From contig NC_092574.1 of assembly GCF_037975245.1 (NCBI RefSeq), positions 9,833,713 through 9,893,712 on the forward strand: 60,000 nucleotides of DNA, written 5' to 3'. Under the pieces are notes generated by a model that saw only the letters and a list, made by a program, of their open reading frames with translations, was not told where the DNA came from and did no database searches. The translations under genes and the position numbers were made by a program. The stretch is from Apostichopus japonicus. Lineage: Eukaryota > Echinodermata > Holothuroidea > Aspidochirotida > Stichopodidae. This document shows, piece after piece, positions 1 to 13,902 of this stretch (the stretch's first letter is position 1; every line of letters begins with the position of its first letter).

Positions 1-223
1 AAACACTTTAATCAAAACGACTGAAACATTTCTATCTGACCACGCAAGCGCGTCTTCAAGAATTACGAATATAGCCACAAATCTTTCAATGTCACATACT
101 CACGCGAGCGCACGCACGCACGCACAAGAAAACAAAGCGTCGTTAGTGTTTTATTCAACAAAAACATCAATTTAGAAAGAAAAGATCAATTTCCACTTTA
201 AACACACATTTTCTTGCTTCCGT

Positions 224-517
224 CAGGCGCGTAGCCAGGAATTTGCCAAGGGAGGGGCGAAACTGTAGATTCGGCATTGCAAACTATCTAAGCGGAGCGC
301 CACCATGTTTGGCGCAAAGCGTACAAGAAAATTTTGGCTGTAAATGCCTCCCAGATCGCTGGAAATGGCACTTCCCAGGCCTTGTAAGTTGCATCTTAGC
401 ATTTTCTCTTTTGAAAATACTAGCGATATCATAAAAACATTTAAAAAAAAATTTAAAAATATGCTCAAGGGGGGGCGGCTGCCCCCTTCGCCCCCCCCCC
501 CCTTGGCTACGCGCCTG
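224..517. mobile_element. hAT-like MITE with perfect 8-bp target duplication
   Basis: A 294-bp element bounded by inverted ends CAGGCGCGTAGCCA (start) and TGGCTACGCGCCTG (end). It is flanked by identical 8-bp direct repeats GCTTCCGT at 216-223 and 518-525. CAG...CTG termini with an 8-bp target duplication are the signature of the hAT superfamily. It has no coding capacity, so it is non-autonomous. A G9/C12-type palindromic stretch lies at about 470-502. Confidence 0.88.
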
Positions 518-525
518 GCTTCCGT

Positions 526-1322
526 TCAATGCTTCCACCTCATTTCAATCTCAAATATTCCTAAAAGTGTTAGACGTACGTTAATATTCAAGAACATCAT
601 TGTTTAATAGACTAAACGTTTGGCATATTTTGTCGCTATACACAGATTTACGCCTGTGTTTGCTTTGTTTCTGATCCATGCAGGCTCATCTCTGTGGCCT
701 ACATATACGTCTAAATATACTTCAATTAGAAACCATCGATCACTATGAACAGCTTCCATTTGCCTAGATTTCTTTCTTTTTTCTTAAAAAAAAGCTGTTA
801 ACAGAGTTTCGTCCTCCAAAACAAATTCTCCGTTTGTTTGCCTAAGAAATTTTTGAGTAACGATTAGAAAGAGAGATTAAGAGCGCGCGAGCTAGGTGGA
901 GAGTGAGAGAGAGAGGATGGGAGATGTTTTGTTCTTCTTTCTTGTTATGAAGACTCTTGAGTGGTCTTTTAATAGCCACTTACCACGAAAAACAAATAAA
1001 TCAAGCTTATATAAAGGCTTTACAACTCACTGTAAAGCGACATATACGTCATCACCATTAATGGACCAGATATGGTTTATCGTACAGATTAAAACAAACA
1101 GAAAATCTCGCTCGAAAATTATCGCCGAGTCACTATTTGCGACACTTTTACGCACGTAAACATTGCAGCTTCGTCGAGCAAAATCAGTGGGCAAAACTTT
1201 TCTTGCATCAATTGGGTGCGACAATCCAAATATTACATCGGATTGGATCGGGGGGGGGGGGGGTGACGGGGTATGAGAGGGTGTGAGGAGTATATCGGCA
1301 GCCAAAGACGCCGGATCTGAAT
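526..1322. other. No gene recognised
   Basis: AT-rich intergenic sequence with short homopolymers, including a G run at about 1250-1263. Short open frames here lack codon structure. Confidence 0.5.
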
Positions 1323-1950
1323 GAGTGGATCTTAATCAAAGACAAGAATCTAAGTCTTATAAAACGGTATATGCGATTTTTAAAACTTCACATGCTTTTT
1401 TTTTAGCATTTCGTAAAAGAGAAGCTTATATTGTAAGGCACCCATTAGTGGATCTTAATTAATGAATATAATCAAATTCATACTAAATGGTGTGCGATTT
1501 TGAAACTTCAATTTTTTTTTTTTGGTTTCAGCCTTTCGTATAGGCCTTACTATTCTCCTGTTTTTCTTGCTCCTTTTACAATTTTTGACCTGGAACTACT
1601 TAATCATATGTCTCTTCCGCAGTTTCCCCCATTAGTCTTTTTAATATCCTATTTAAGTTAAGTTAAGTTCGTTTTACTTCTTACGCAACTTGACTTACAA
1701 TGTTAAAGCATGTTCTTTATTGGATTTCAGCATTTGGGTTTCATTTAAATATTCATTTATAGCACTTTAGCGGACGAAGGTTGTAGTATAAAAAAATTTA
1801 TAAGAAAACAGAAAGCTTCTAAATATGTGTATTCCTTCATTTTTATATTCTATTTAAGTTAAATTTACCTCTAATACGATTTTACGTAACCTTTAACAAT
1901 GTTCTTTTATTGGTTTTCATCATCTGGGTTATATTGAAACATTATTAACA
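1323..1950. repeat. Two decayed local tandem duplications
   Basis: Segment 1323-1420 (AGTGGATCTTAATCAAAGA ... AGCATTTCGTA) recurs degenerately at 1442-1540. Segment 1640-1750 (TATTTAAGTTAAGTT ... TTTATTGGATTTCAGCA) recurs at 1843-1950. Both are AT-rich with spacings of about 120 and 200 bp and no coding sense. Confidence 0.6.
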
Positions 1951-2557
1951 TGTTTCATGACACTCAAGTTAGCAGTCGAAAACCTAGGTTGAATACAACA
2001 ACAACCTCGAAAGCTTCTTAATATGGGTGCTCCTTCGATCTTTTACTTTTTAGTTAAATATAATTCTGTTGTTCCATTTGCAAAATATACATTGCCAAAT
2101 TTCATGGTTCCTGACGTTCGCTCTTCCAATTCCTCCCCTCCCTCCCCCCTCACACTCAAACAGCAAATTAAGAGACTCTGTTATGTGACACAACTAAAAC
2201 TGATGCTTGTCTGTTGATGGACAAAAGATCATAATACCTTGACGTCTTCACTTCGGTTTCCATGTTTTTATTTCTCTTCGTCGAAATCAATTATGTTAAA
2301 AGCCAGAGTATTGTGACTATATTTGGTTTACGCAGGCCACACGTTTGATCAAATGACCTAGTTTTAATTTTCCTCTCTTTAATTTGCTCAAGCCGGTAGC
2401 TTCAACGAAAAGACAACAAAAGTTCCCCGCTATATTCTCTATGTAAACGACCGAGTCTCCCTGAAAAAATAAGGAAAAAAAAACCGTTTCATTCATTTGG
2501 TTACTGTTAAAGCATGGTTTTGTTCGCTATTCCACCAACCCAATACATTTGTTACAG

Positions 2558-2716
2558 GCTATATACCGGGCTTTTACCGTTGGGAATATGAAACGTTTTT
2601 CTTATGCCGCTTTTAGGAAACAACTTTCTAAATGCTATATGACCAGACGTCACAAAGTCGGGGATAGATTTTTAATGGATCCAACTGCCATTGTGAAGTA
2701 TTTACATACTTACCAT
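2558..2716 (+). CDS. Candidate isolated internal exon, unknown product
   Basis: A 159-bp open segment (53 codons, phase 0) lies between a good acceptor (pyrimidine-rich, ends TTGTTACAG) and a GTATGT donor. The translation has mixed, protein-like composition (for example FSYAAFRKQLSKCYMTRRHK). I do not recognise the family and no partner exon is evident nearby, so it could be a chance open frame or a transposon remnant. Confidence 0.22.
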
Positions 2717-5396
2717 GTATGTTTGATAAATGCTGCGCGTGCAATTACGTGCGTGATGGGAAATGTGGGCTTTGAATACTCACAACATAAAATACTACTT
2801 CTAGCAAGCTAAAGACATCTAATTATCTTAGGTTCAACCCCCCTTTTTTTTAATAGCAAGATATTCGATCTGTTGTGATGGATTTTGTTTGGATCTGATC
2901 AGCATCTCCGCATAATATTTTGTACTTTTGTAAAGGTTTTATCAGATTTTTTTTATTTCTTACAAATATGTGTTTCCATGGTAATCAATATCTATCTATC
3001 AATATATGTCGTGGTGATGACGTCATAGTCTGGCTTGGATCAAAGTCATGACAAACAAAATGTTCGTTTTAATGTCCTAAATGTGATTGCAAACCTGTAT
3101 TGTAAAATGATGTGAGGGGGAATGAAACGTACACACAAGAAGAATCTCATGCACACGGTTTAAAGGGATGTTTCGGTGGGGAAAAAAGAATATGGGAAAG
3201 AGAAAAATTAGTCAATACAAGTAAGCTGAGAAGAAGTCCAAACTTAAAATCCTTCCCCCCTAACTCGAGATATCGTGGGCTGAAAGTGACTTTAATTTTT
3301 GACTGACTATATACACCCTCTATTCGTTGGATTCACAGTTGTCTGTGACGTCATCATCGCAAAAGTGCTTCAAAGCTTTCCTTTTCTCTTCTATTCTTCT
3401 TGTTGATTTATCCTATTTAATACATTCAGAATGCATTAATTAATTTTAATATTTATATATTATGTATAATATTAATACTTTATACTATACTTCGAAATAC
3501 ATTTGGGAATGTTTGCTTGGATTATAAATTTCTCTGGATTATGAGTTTCATAATTTCTTTTTCGTGTTTTTTTTTTGGGGGGGGGGTCCCTTCTGTGAAT
3601 AATTGAGTTAAATAGTATAAAGAAAAACAAAAGCATTTGCAGCTGAATTGCCGTGATGACATCATTCATTCTACTGTTGCCAGATGCATAACCACAAAAT
3701 GCTACTAAATTTGAAAAATTCATATCACCGCCACACAAAGATGATATCATCTAAAGATGAAAAAAAAATCGTCAGCACTTTTCATTAAGCTATCAACTTC
3801 AGCCATGAACCGGATTATCACTTTAACGGTTGATGCGGTTGAAGGAAAGAAACAGGAGGGGTAGGGAGGGGCATGGTGGGGTAGCAGTTAAGATCTCTTT
3901 CTCCTCAAGCAAATAAATACCCCCCCCCCTCCTCTCGCCTGGGCCCATTGGTCCAAATAGATAATCCATCCTAACTGAAACAGCAAGTGACGGTGGCGCA
4001 CTAAACATGAAACTTTAATTAAATCTAGACATTTTACATTCATCGTTAAGTTGCAAGATCATACTTTTTTTATACCCTGATCGCGCAATTTTTGAAATGT
4101 CAAATTTCCTTCACGTGACTCACCCAACCAAACTAGGGAAAACATAAGAGATGATATGTGTCCCTGGAGACTTGGGTCACATGAGTGATGACGTCATTGT
4201 GAACCATTAGCGATGCTGGCTTTGTGGAGGTACTGTAAAACATCTCTCACTTTGCATGTCAACCGATAATATAGTTACTTAAGCTATACGTGTGGAAAAA
4301 ATATATAAGACAAGGAATGTAAATGAAAATAAAATAAAATAAAAGGTTTGTTGCTGGATGATTTCAAAAGAGTAAATTGATGCTGCCAGTTTGTTTTATC
4401 TTAGTGATTAACGATTTCCATGAACCGTACATAGAGCAAATTATCTCTATTCTTGAGTTTTTCTTTATATTTTTTTTATATATATATTATTTCATTTTGA
4501 CTGAACTGACATTTCCAGGGAGTCTGTATTTTATCAAAAGTACTTTCGCCTCATACGAATTCAATTTTTTTTCTATGCGATAGAAAATATCTCTCTCTCT
4601 CTCTCTTTATTTCTGATGTTAAACATCTTATCTATTCTTCTTTTCACTCAAAGAGATAAATCCCAGGTCAGGGTTTAATCTAGACGAATATACTTCCGCA
4701 ATATAAGTTGTTATAGTTTTAATGTTTTTTTTACACAAATAAGCTATAGGCTCTGTATACACTTATAATTATTAGGACATAAAACAAAATCCAGTTTCTT
4801 AAAATAACCCCCCCCCTCCCTCCCTTTTCCTAAAGAAAAAGACTGGTACAATGTCATATCAGATCACATTTCGTAACCAAGAAAATGCAACATGGCCATC
4901 ATGGAAGTAAGCTGTTTTGTGAACATATTCGAACTGAAGAAGGCTTTCTCTAACAGAGAAGATTCAATCAGAGCTGGGAAAGGGGGTTGGGGGGGGGGGA
5001 TTAGATGACGTATGAAGTCATGTGCCTAAGGGTGTATAAACATATAAGATGATCTGCCATAGTGGGCGGGGTTAGAGGAAGGGGAACATATGGGAAATGC
5101 CGTGCAGTGGTCTAAATGCATATAATATGCATACTAAATGCAAATACGCCATATATGTAAATAATTTCTAGTATCTAAATACATTACATGTACGCTAATT
5201 CGGGTCGTTGTCTGGTATAAGTACGGTTAACATAGATAATGTTCTTTTACCTAAAAGTTATAACCTTTTATTTGCCAGATTAATTCACATTATTCAACTT
5301 GGCATTGGATTATTATGTAAAACTGAGTGACTGGTGCTCCGTTTGTTTAGTATAAGTATATGAAAATATGAAATTATCTAGCCTTGCAACATTTCT
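2717..5396. other. No gene recognised
   Basis: AT-rich intergenic DNA with scattered C or G runs (about 3580, 3920, 4810, 4990) and a short CT repeat at about 4590-4606. No coding or RNA features seen. Confidence 0.5.
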
Positions 5397-5402
5397 ATAT
5401 AC

Positions 5403-5442
<40 letters not shown>

Positions 5443-5464
5443 TGATATATTGATATATATATAT

Positions 5465-5539
<75 letters not shown>

Positions 5540-5616
5540 TTGATATATTGATATATATATATTGATATATATATATATATATATATATCAATATATATAT
5601 ATATTGATATTGATAT

Positions 5617-5660
<44 letters not shown>
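5397..5660. repeat. Compound (TA)n/(TATTGATA) microsatellite
   Basis: About 260 bp of alternating TA interrupted by regularly placed TGATA/TCAATA units, forming imperfect palindromes. Apparent Tyr/Ile open frames across it are artefacts. Confidence 0.95.
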
Positions 5661-5663
<3 letters not shown>

Positions 5664-7050
5664 AATGGACGTATTAAAATATTTCACTACCCATACTTAC
5701 TTGACACGATGCACACATGTTGTGCAAAACAACAGCGGGAGACCTTATAGCATAATTATGTATGCATGTGATAAAAGATTGCATCTCAGATAATTGACTT
5801 GGACAAACATGGATATAAGTGAATACATTATTTCACGTGTGTAATGAAAGCTGCCTTCTTTTGCTGACATTAACTCGCCTACATATGACAGTCTTTCTTC
5901 CTCTTCCTCTGTTGTTTTTCTCTCTCTTCATACGAAATGCATTCGGCATAAAGAGAAGAAGGAAAAAAAAGGAAGCTTGCAATATCTCTCAGAACTATTG
6001 ATCAAAGTAAAGGTGAGGTGCACTTCTTCTTCGGGAGACATTTTTGTTCCATGAATCAAATTAGGTGTTTCTATTGAGAAATAACCTACGGTATGAACAC
6101 TCATAAAATGGATATATCAAATATATTGTCATTACGTACGGGTAGTTTATAGTTTTATAGTAAGATTTATGTATACTATCAGGGTTCGATATTAAAATAA
6201 CATTCATAGGAGGACAATGAATAATGACAGTATTGTACACAAACACTCACAAATTATATTTATAATTTATAAAATCGTGCAAAGAGCGCTCCTGTTTGTT
6301 TTCTCTTACCATTACCAATGGTCTAGTCAAAATAATGATATATGTATATATATATATATATACACGTAGGCTATGTGTTTCGTTTGTGAAAGCAATAGAC
6401 ATGTTATCATTGTAAACATCTAGTGGGCCATTACATTAATGACCAGCTGGTAGAAACCTTCTCGACTCAAGTACACTATACGTTTGAATTTATGTTTCAC
6501 TTTTATTTTGTTCGATGTTTGTTTCCAGGTGATACTCTTTAAAAAATAAAACAAAACAGACAAACAATTGGCATAAATAACATCATTGCATTATTCTCCC
6601 TTTGAACTGGGACATATGGACTTTTCTTTTTTATGTTGATCGATTAATAAAATTGGGGTTTGAAATTGAGAGTATAATTCTCCATGTTTTGTATGCATCG
6701 TTAGTCGTGTCATTCAATTAAGGGCGTTTCGAGTCAGTTGGCAATGCGGAGATGACCAAGATACATATCAGATCATGAAAACTATAAAATTGACCTAAAT
6801 TAAGCAGTTCGTTGAACAGCCTTTGTCGGTCTGTTACTTCAATTAGCATTACGTCATGGACGAATCAAAGGCGGGTCAGTGAGTTTTATCTTTTGTTGAT
6901 AATTTGATCGACACTATTCAATATTAGAATTCAATACGCGATTCATATTTCTTTAGCTTCAAATAGTCCCTGCAGTGGAATAATTTTAAATAGTGAAATA
7001 GTTTATAGCTTTAGTTTTAATTTTAAGAATTATTATTTATAATATATAAT
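5661..7050. other. No gene recognised
   Basis: AT-rich intergenic DNA with one short (TA)n run at about 6335-6362. Confidence 0.5.
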
Positions 7051-7053
7051 AGA

Positions 7054-7306
7054 AATTTGAAAAGTGTATCTGGTCGACGAAATGTTCAATCCAATTATTT
7101 AAAAAAAAAAAAGATTCGTTACTCGATAAATAACCTTTATTTGATGAAGACAATTTCTAAAGGGTGTCCAATGTTGCTATTTGAATGTGATTAATAAATA
7201 TATGAAAAGTTTCTCTGGGCGATGAAATTTTCAATCCATTTTAAAAGATTAATAACTGGATAAAAAACCTTCATTTGATAAGAAAATGTTTGGTAGGGTG
7301 TCACAA
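7054..7306. repeat. Decayed tandem duplication, spacing about 145 bp
   Basis: Copy at 7054-7171 (GAAAAGTGTATCTGGTCGAC ... AAAGGGTGTC) is followed by a diverged copy at 7199-7306 (GAAAAGTTTCTCTGGGCGAT ... GTAGGGTGTC). Non-coding. Confidence 0.6.
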
Positions 7307-10300
7307 TTTGGTCAATTTATTTGTCAATCTTATTTCGAGAAATATTCGGTACATTTGACAAAATTGTTAGACCGATGGTGATTTTATTTTGTATGGCAAA
7401 TTAGCCAATCGGTAAAAACTCTTTGATCTGTATATGATCATAAATTAATATTTCACTCCTAATCTGTTTTTTACATTCAATTTACGTATACCATACTGAT
7501 AAGTTTATCTGCATTGAATATAGTTAACATTTTCAGTTTCAGTTAATTCAAACAATTTATCAATTTCAAACAGTTTATAGATAGGAAACATAGAAGTAAA
7601 AATTGAAAACGGAATTAAAAGTATTAAAAAATAAAGTTAAGAAAGTGATTTCATATAGAAGAAAAAAAACACAATTGAAAGAAAGCATCAAATGATAAGC
7701 AAATAAACATATATCATAAAATATAATAATTAATCATTTTCAAAAAACTTTTAATTCACATATTAACCAGAAATGTTAAAAATGTAGCGAGATAAATAAT
7801 CGTATAGGTGGTAGGTCTTAGTTAGAACTGGAAACGCCAATCTTGAAATTTAAACAAAAAAAAATATGCAAATTATTTTATCAACGATCTTATTACCCTG
7901 TTCGGCCAAAGTTGACCTCTTTTTAGAAGGAAAACGTCAACAACTAGTCTTGGACTGCCTCAATCGATGTCCTTGTGCATATGTACATACATGCTACGTT
8001 TTAGCACACATCTTCAATCTCAAGAGCTTCGATTATTCCGAAATAATAAGGTACTTTAGGCCTTGCTTGATTCGGTCGTACTTAGCCCCCCCCCCCTTTT
8101 TTTCCCACTTTCCTTTTGAAGATGTGAAACGTTCTTTTGCTAGTGTATGTACATATGAGTAAGTAATCACCGCTCTGGGATTCGGTGTGCTAAAGGTCAC
8201 GTTTTATTTTGGAATCTACGAAAGCTGATCCCTAAAGACATCAATTAGATTTGTTTGAAGTGTGTATAAATTGTATCAAATTTCTGACAAAACCTCGATA
8301 CATTTAGGTCACCAACGATTTTTGTTCCTCCTTATTTGCATTTTACTTCTTGGCGTTGGATTCGTTTTTTAAATATCCTTACACTTTTATCCCCCCCCCC
8401 TTTTCAGCCTCAAATTTGAGCATAGAATAAGCTAAAGGTTGTTCGATAAAAGAGAACATGCATAACACTTCATGAAAATCTTGAAAAATTCAAGACCTCC
8501 CCTCGGGATGCCTACATCGATCCATCAATTGATAAACGAGTTTTTTTTTTACTGCATGGATTGTAAAGGTCATTTGCCCACATTCTTCACGACAGTAGGC
8601 GTGGCATTCACATTCTCAAAGTATGTAGCGTTCCTTAGTATCACCAGTGAGTTGTTACACCTCCCTGATTTAACTATATTATAGGCGAGTCAGTAATCTT
8701 CTGTACTAGTTAAGTAGATGCATAGATAGACAGAGGAACACATGGGGTACGGGGAACAAGTGCCCTAAATTTTTTTTATGAAAACTATACCCCAAGCGTC
8801 CCTCTTCATTTAATTCTTTTTTAAATCGGTACTCTTTCCAATTTTTTGTTAAAAGTGCCTTTTTGTAAAAAAAAAAAAAATCAAAGCAGTTGTTATGAAA
8901 TTTACCAGTGGTTGAACCAAAAAATCAAGAAGTGTAGGTTTAAGTAAAATATTGCCCTGTTTTGATGTAGGAAATAAAATTCTAGCATTTTTGTTACAGG
9001 TGGACAGAGGATTCCTGTTGTCAGATAATTTTACGGTTAATCACCCACCCCCCCCCTCCCCACCTCTCTCATCAAAAGATTATGTTTCACTGGTGGAAGT
9101 TTGTGTCCTCACATTACTACCGTAGACGACGGCACGTTAATAGATCAGTACAACAGAGTCATCAACATGGAATGCAATTTTAGTTGAGTCTCTTTCTGCT
9201 TTCATTTGGCTCCCCCTTTTGTCGAAATGAGAATTTTGACTACACTGCCTTTGGAGGAATAAATGTTAACAATATTTTTTTTTCTCTTTTGGGAGGGTGG
9301 GGGGGGGGGAATATTTGCGTTTTCTTAAAAAAAAAATTAATTTTTTTTGGGTGAGAGATTTTGGGAACCTCTTGATCCCCCTTCTTTTTGAGATGTATCG
9401 TTTGGAGAAGGGATATTGTCGAGGAAACAATTTTTTCCCTAGAATATATATTTTATAATAAACATGTTTGTTAAGATAAGTGCATCTAAAAATAAAAGTG
9501 TTCTATTCATGGGGTCCTCTATTGGGTAATCGCAGATTTCAGAATACATAAATAGGTAGGTTTGTAATCCTTTATTAGTGTATCGTTCCATCATATTTAC
9601 CAATAAGGGAAGGTTTGTGTAACTATAAATCTCTCGATTATTCTTGCAGAGAAAATGATGAAAATGATAAAGGAGTTTATTATGTATAATTAGCTCGTTA
9701 TTTATGGATTAGCATTTTTTCGATTGCTTACTCTTAATTCTGACACAAACTAAGAATTTATAAAAGAGGCGCTCTCTGTTGATCTATCAGATCAGATTAT
9801 TGAAAAGATAACATAATTATCTATACTCCTTTTTATAAATATTTATATTAATACTGGATTGAATAAATGAAATGATGTGTGGATTTGTTTTTATTATTTC
9901 AAGTTTGAAGGCATATGATTACATTTAATTGTGAAAACTTATTTACAACTCAACACCACAGCTACATTCTTTTATATGAAATAATGTTCAAGAATAGTTA
10001 ATAGGGCATTTATCCATAAGAATGATATGGGGTAGTTTCTATATTTTGTTGGATCATAATTACTTAAACGTTCCACGACAGAAATTCAATATTTGTACCG
10101 ATATTTATTTATGATGCTAATCTCCGACTTGTGTGTGAGGCCTTTGTATAAGTCCTGCTCTAAATCTCATAGTTACTGGTAATTATCTTTACGATAAATA
10201 ATGTTGAAATGATCCGGTTTGAACCTAAAAAAAACTTCTCAGCTTATTTGTAAAACAATGTATATACTGTATGCGGTTCATTGCAATAACACTCCATTTG

Positions 10301-11226
10301 TATAGTTTCACTTTAGTTATAGTTATGACATAGTTCCTGCCATTTTGTCGCCCAGAAAAAAAAAATCATATTGGTTTTGATTTACCTGCCAAAAGAAAAG
10401 TCAACCTATATTGTGTACTTTATTATAACAAAATTTTAGTATCGACTCGTTTTAAAACATTACCAAAGTCAACTAGAAAAAGAAATTGCTTTAAGCTAAA
10501 ACCGCAGTTCAAATTGTGCATTGTTCATGGTCGTTTAAACTTTAGTCAGCCTAATGAATCAGAAACAGCTGATTTGAACTATAGCCTGAGGCGGTGTATA
10601 ATGTATGAGCTAATCTTTACACAAACATATAACGTAATACCATCAGCGCCGGGTGAGTATACACAAATTCTACCGGCGAACATTCCTAATTTGAGAAAAA
10701 CCTTTCATCATGTTTTGGTCTATATATTACACAAACTATTGGTAACTATTCTTCCGTCATTAAAAGTGGCGACGAGTTTCTAGATCAATTCCGAGGCGAG
10801 GACAATTCTACTTAATCACAATGAAAACATTACTTTCAAACCATCATACTTCAATTTTCATTTTTTTTTTTTTTTTTTGGGCGTGTGTGTGGGTGTGCAT
10901 TTTTTTTTTCATCATATTCTGTCCGTGCGTATTATTAATATTGTCTATATTCAGCTACCAAAAAAAAATATAATAAAACTACACCTTGATTGTATGATTG
11001 AAGCATTTGCCTGTAATAACTTCTATTAGGCCTACACAAGTGAACTTTATTTATTTCATTTTTATGACAGTGAAATTTTTTATGCTTCAATTTCTTGTTG
11101 TTAATTCTCTCGACGATTTTCGTCGAGAGAAGTAATTATCCACAGAAGTTGTAATTTCCGAGGGATTTGTTGGAAAGCAATTCCAATTTGGAAATATAAG
11201 AGCCTGTCTCTTGTTTCTTTCCAGCA
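7307..11226. other. No gene recognised
   Basis: AT-rich intergenic sequence with homopolymer runs (C at about 8085, 8392, 9048; T at about 10861; G at about 9300). Several open frames below 100 codons look random. Confidence 0.45.
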
Positions 11227-11430
11227 TCAAATATCACTATAGATGGTACTCGTGTTGAGAACCCCATTGGGAAGCAACTCGGGCTGGAAAGTCACGTTCA
11301 TTCCCCACAGTGAATATTGATCAGAATACATTGCAAAATAAGCAGACGTAATATAAGGACTAAAGTTGGTTTCGTCTGAATATGTCTGCAGCACGTGTGT
11401 TGGAAGATAATATCCTGCAGTCTTAAAGTG
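11227..11430 (-). CDS. Candidate terminal exon, unknown product
   Basis: A minus-strand open segment with balanced composition and mixed codons (for example YYLPTHVLQTYSDETNFSPY, then NVTFQPELLPNGV) ends in a TGA at 11227. Its GC content is higher than the surrounding DNA. A CTGCAG acceptor-like site precedes the open part near 11420. No family recognised and no companion exon located. It could be the 3' end of a gene fragment or chance. Confidence 0.28.
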   Translation of the reverse strand, partial: HFKTAGYYLPTHVLQTYSDETNFSPYITSAYFAMYSDQYSLWGMNVTFQPELLPNGVLNTSTIYSDI

Positions 11431-11941
11431 TATAGAGCGTATCATAGATTAGAAAACCATGCAGTTCACTTCATACCGCGCTTCCCTCCTCGAAATTTCT
11501 ATGTTAAGAAACCTTTTATAAAATAGTGACGAAATGTTGCGTCACGGACGTACGGCGTAAATTTATTTTGATTTGCAACGACACGTCCGCCACCATGCCG
11601 CAAAAGTATCCCTTCAAGTGCAGGCGTTCGTTACAGGCTTTGTCTGTGTGTCTGTGTTTGTCCTTCTTTACATCTACATATATAGGATGTCTGTTTGTCC
11701 TTCTCTCTGTCTGTTGCTAAAATTTTCTTGACTGTATGTCTTTCGGTCTGTCTGTCTGCATATCCGTCTTTCTTATTTTGTTCTTAAGCTTTTTAAAAGG
11801 GAATGCAAGAAAAGGGCGGCGGGAGGCAGAAGAGTGTTCAATCTATATAGGGGAAGGGTACAAACTTTAAGCCCCAGTGAGACATCTTTTCTTTTTTTTT
11901 AAATGGGACACGTAGATCTTTCCGTTCTCACGAACTCCTCT

Positions 11942-12142
<201 letters not shown>

Positions 12143-12905
12143 AAGAAGCATAACACATGCGAGCTATCTTACTAAGATAGACGACCAAAATGATCAACTT
12201 TCGATCTCAAGCTCACCAACACTCTTGACACCCCCCCCCCACCCCCTCTCCCCCACCCACCCACTCTGTCTTCACAATTTTGCTACGAGGAAAGCGAGTT
12301 AAAATAACTACTTGTAACTTTCAAGGATTGTTTTAATATAAACCTTACTCAGTATAGCCTAAAGAGCTGAAGCAATCATTTTCACTGGTAAACCACTTAG
12401 AGTACTCAGGATAGCCTCAGGATCGAGAAGAATAAATTTAGTTCATTGCCAAGGTAACGTGACGTTTTCTTCTCTAGTGATTTACATATAAGTTTGGTTA
12501 GCCAACAAATATAAACACCCAACAACCCATGCATGCAAACACATGCACTGAGGCTACTGTAAAGTAACATGGCAAGTGAAGTGTGTGTTCTAATGGTGTA
12601 TCTGTATAATAAGATCATTGCTTTAAATAAAAAGAGCAAATGGCTTTTAAACCGAAGAAATAAAAATAAAATATAAACAAAGAAAAATAATAAGAAATAT
12701 AATGAACCTGAAAGCATGAATGGCCACAAGTTTTCATTCATATATTTTATTTTTAGGCGGAGTGGGGGTGGCACAAACTGCAAGAAGCATTTTTCTATGT
12801 GATCTTGATTTGTGAGGGGAAACGTAAAATCCGATCAAAACGTCATCACAAAGTAGATACTGTGTTTTGTACCACAAACAGCATAATCTGAAATTTTGGG
12901 TAAAA

Positions 12906-13060
12906 AACAACAGGAGGACACTGTTAACACAATTTGGCTAAATATTTCAACAACAGACTGGGGCACTTTTTAATCACATTTTCCAACAACAGGACACTTT
13001 TTAATTACCATTGTATTTGTTTTTTTTTTTTTTCAACAAATGGCACTTTTCCATAACAAA
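12906..13060 (+). repeat. Degenerate CAACA...GGCACTTTT repeats
   Basis: Three to four imperfect units with CAACAACAG or CAACAAATG followed by GGACACT or GGCACTTTT, about 40-60 bp apart. Non-coding. Confidence 0.5.
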
Positions 13061-13352
13061 TGGGTACTTGTTCAATTCCAAAACTGGAAGCCGCTACGTT
13101 TCTAACACTAAATGGACACCTCGTCGTAAATATGATAATGGGGATCCTTTAAAGGTTTTCACAAAACTGGCGGGGTCGGGTAAGGGGTGCCCTTGCGTCA
13201 TCCCTGTCAAAAAATTGCTAAAAGTTTCTAAAAGTACTTTCCTGGATCTTTTGATCCTTCAAACGTTCCACAAAGTTTAGACAGAATAATAAACGATGTT
13301 AATTATACATCTGTAATTTTAAAAAGAATAAAGTTCAATGTGATGATTTATT

Positions 13353-13355
<3 letters not shown>

Positions 13356-13400
<45 letters not shown>
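13356..13400. repeat. (TA)n microsatellite
   Basis: About 45 bp of perfect TA repeat. Confidence 0.95.
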
Positions 13401-13402
<2 letters not shown>

Positions 13403-13660
13403 CTTGGGTCCTGTTTTTACTTTAATCTAGATATTTAAATGGATTCAAAAAAGAGAAGATGATTACACATTTGAAGCCTGAATGGATACTTGAGAGTTAA
13501 GATATGGTAATTTTACTTTATTTTCATAAACTTTGCCCAATCCACCCTGCGTGAGTATAAAAAAGAAGAAACACAGAGAGGGAGAGATAGAAAAGGGAAG
13601 AAAATAGAAGGAAAATAAAACCCAGTAGAAAGAGAATATTCATGATTCACAATTTTTGTT

Positions 13661-13902
13661 TATGTTTTTATGATATCGCTAGTAATTTCAAAAGAGAAAA
13701 TGCTAAGATGCAACTTACAAGGCATGGGAAGTGCCATTTCCAGCGATCTGGGAGGCATTTTCAGCCAAAAAAAATTGTCTTGTACGCTTCGCGCCAATTA
13801 TGGTGGCGCTACGCTTAGATAGTTTGCAATGCCGTATCTACGGCTCTGATAGTTTGCCTACAGTTTCGCCCCTCCCTTGGCAAATTCCTGGCTACGCGCC
13901 TG
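13661..13902 (-). mobile_element. Truncated copy of the hAT-like MITE (inverted)
   Basis: Reverse-complement match to the element at 224-517: it shares the GCTACGCGCCTG end, the CCTCCCTTGGCAAATTCCTG subterminal segment, the GGTGGCGCT core and the GATATCGCTAGTA segment. The second terminus is missing, and a short insertion (ACGGCTCTGATAGTTTGCCT) duplicates nearby sequence. Confidence 0.8.
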
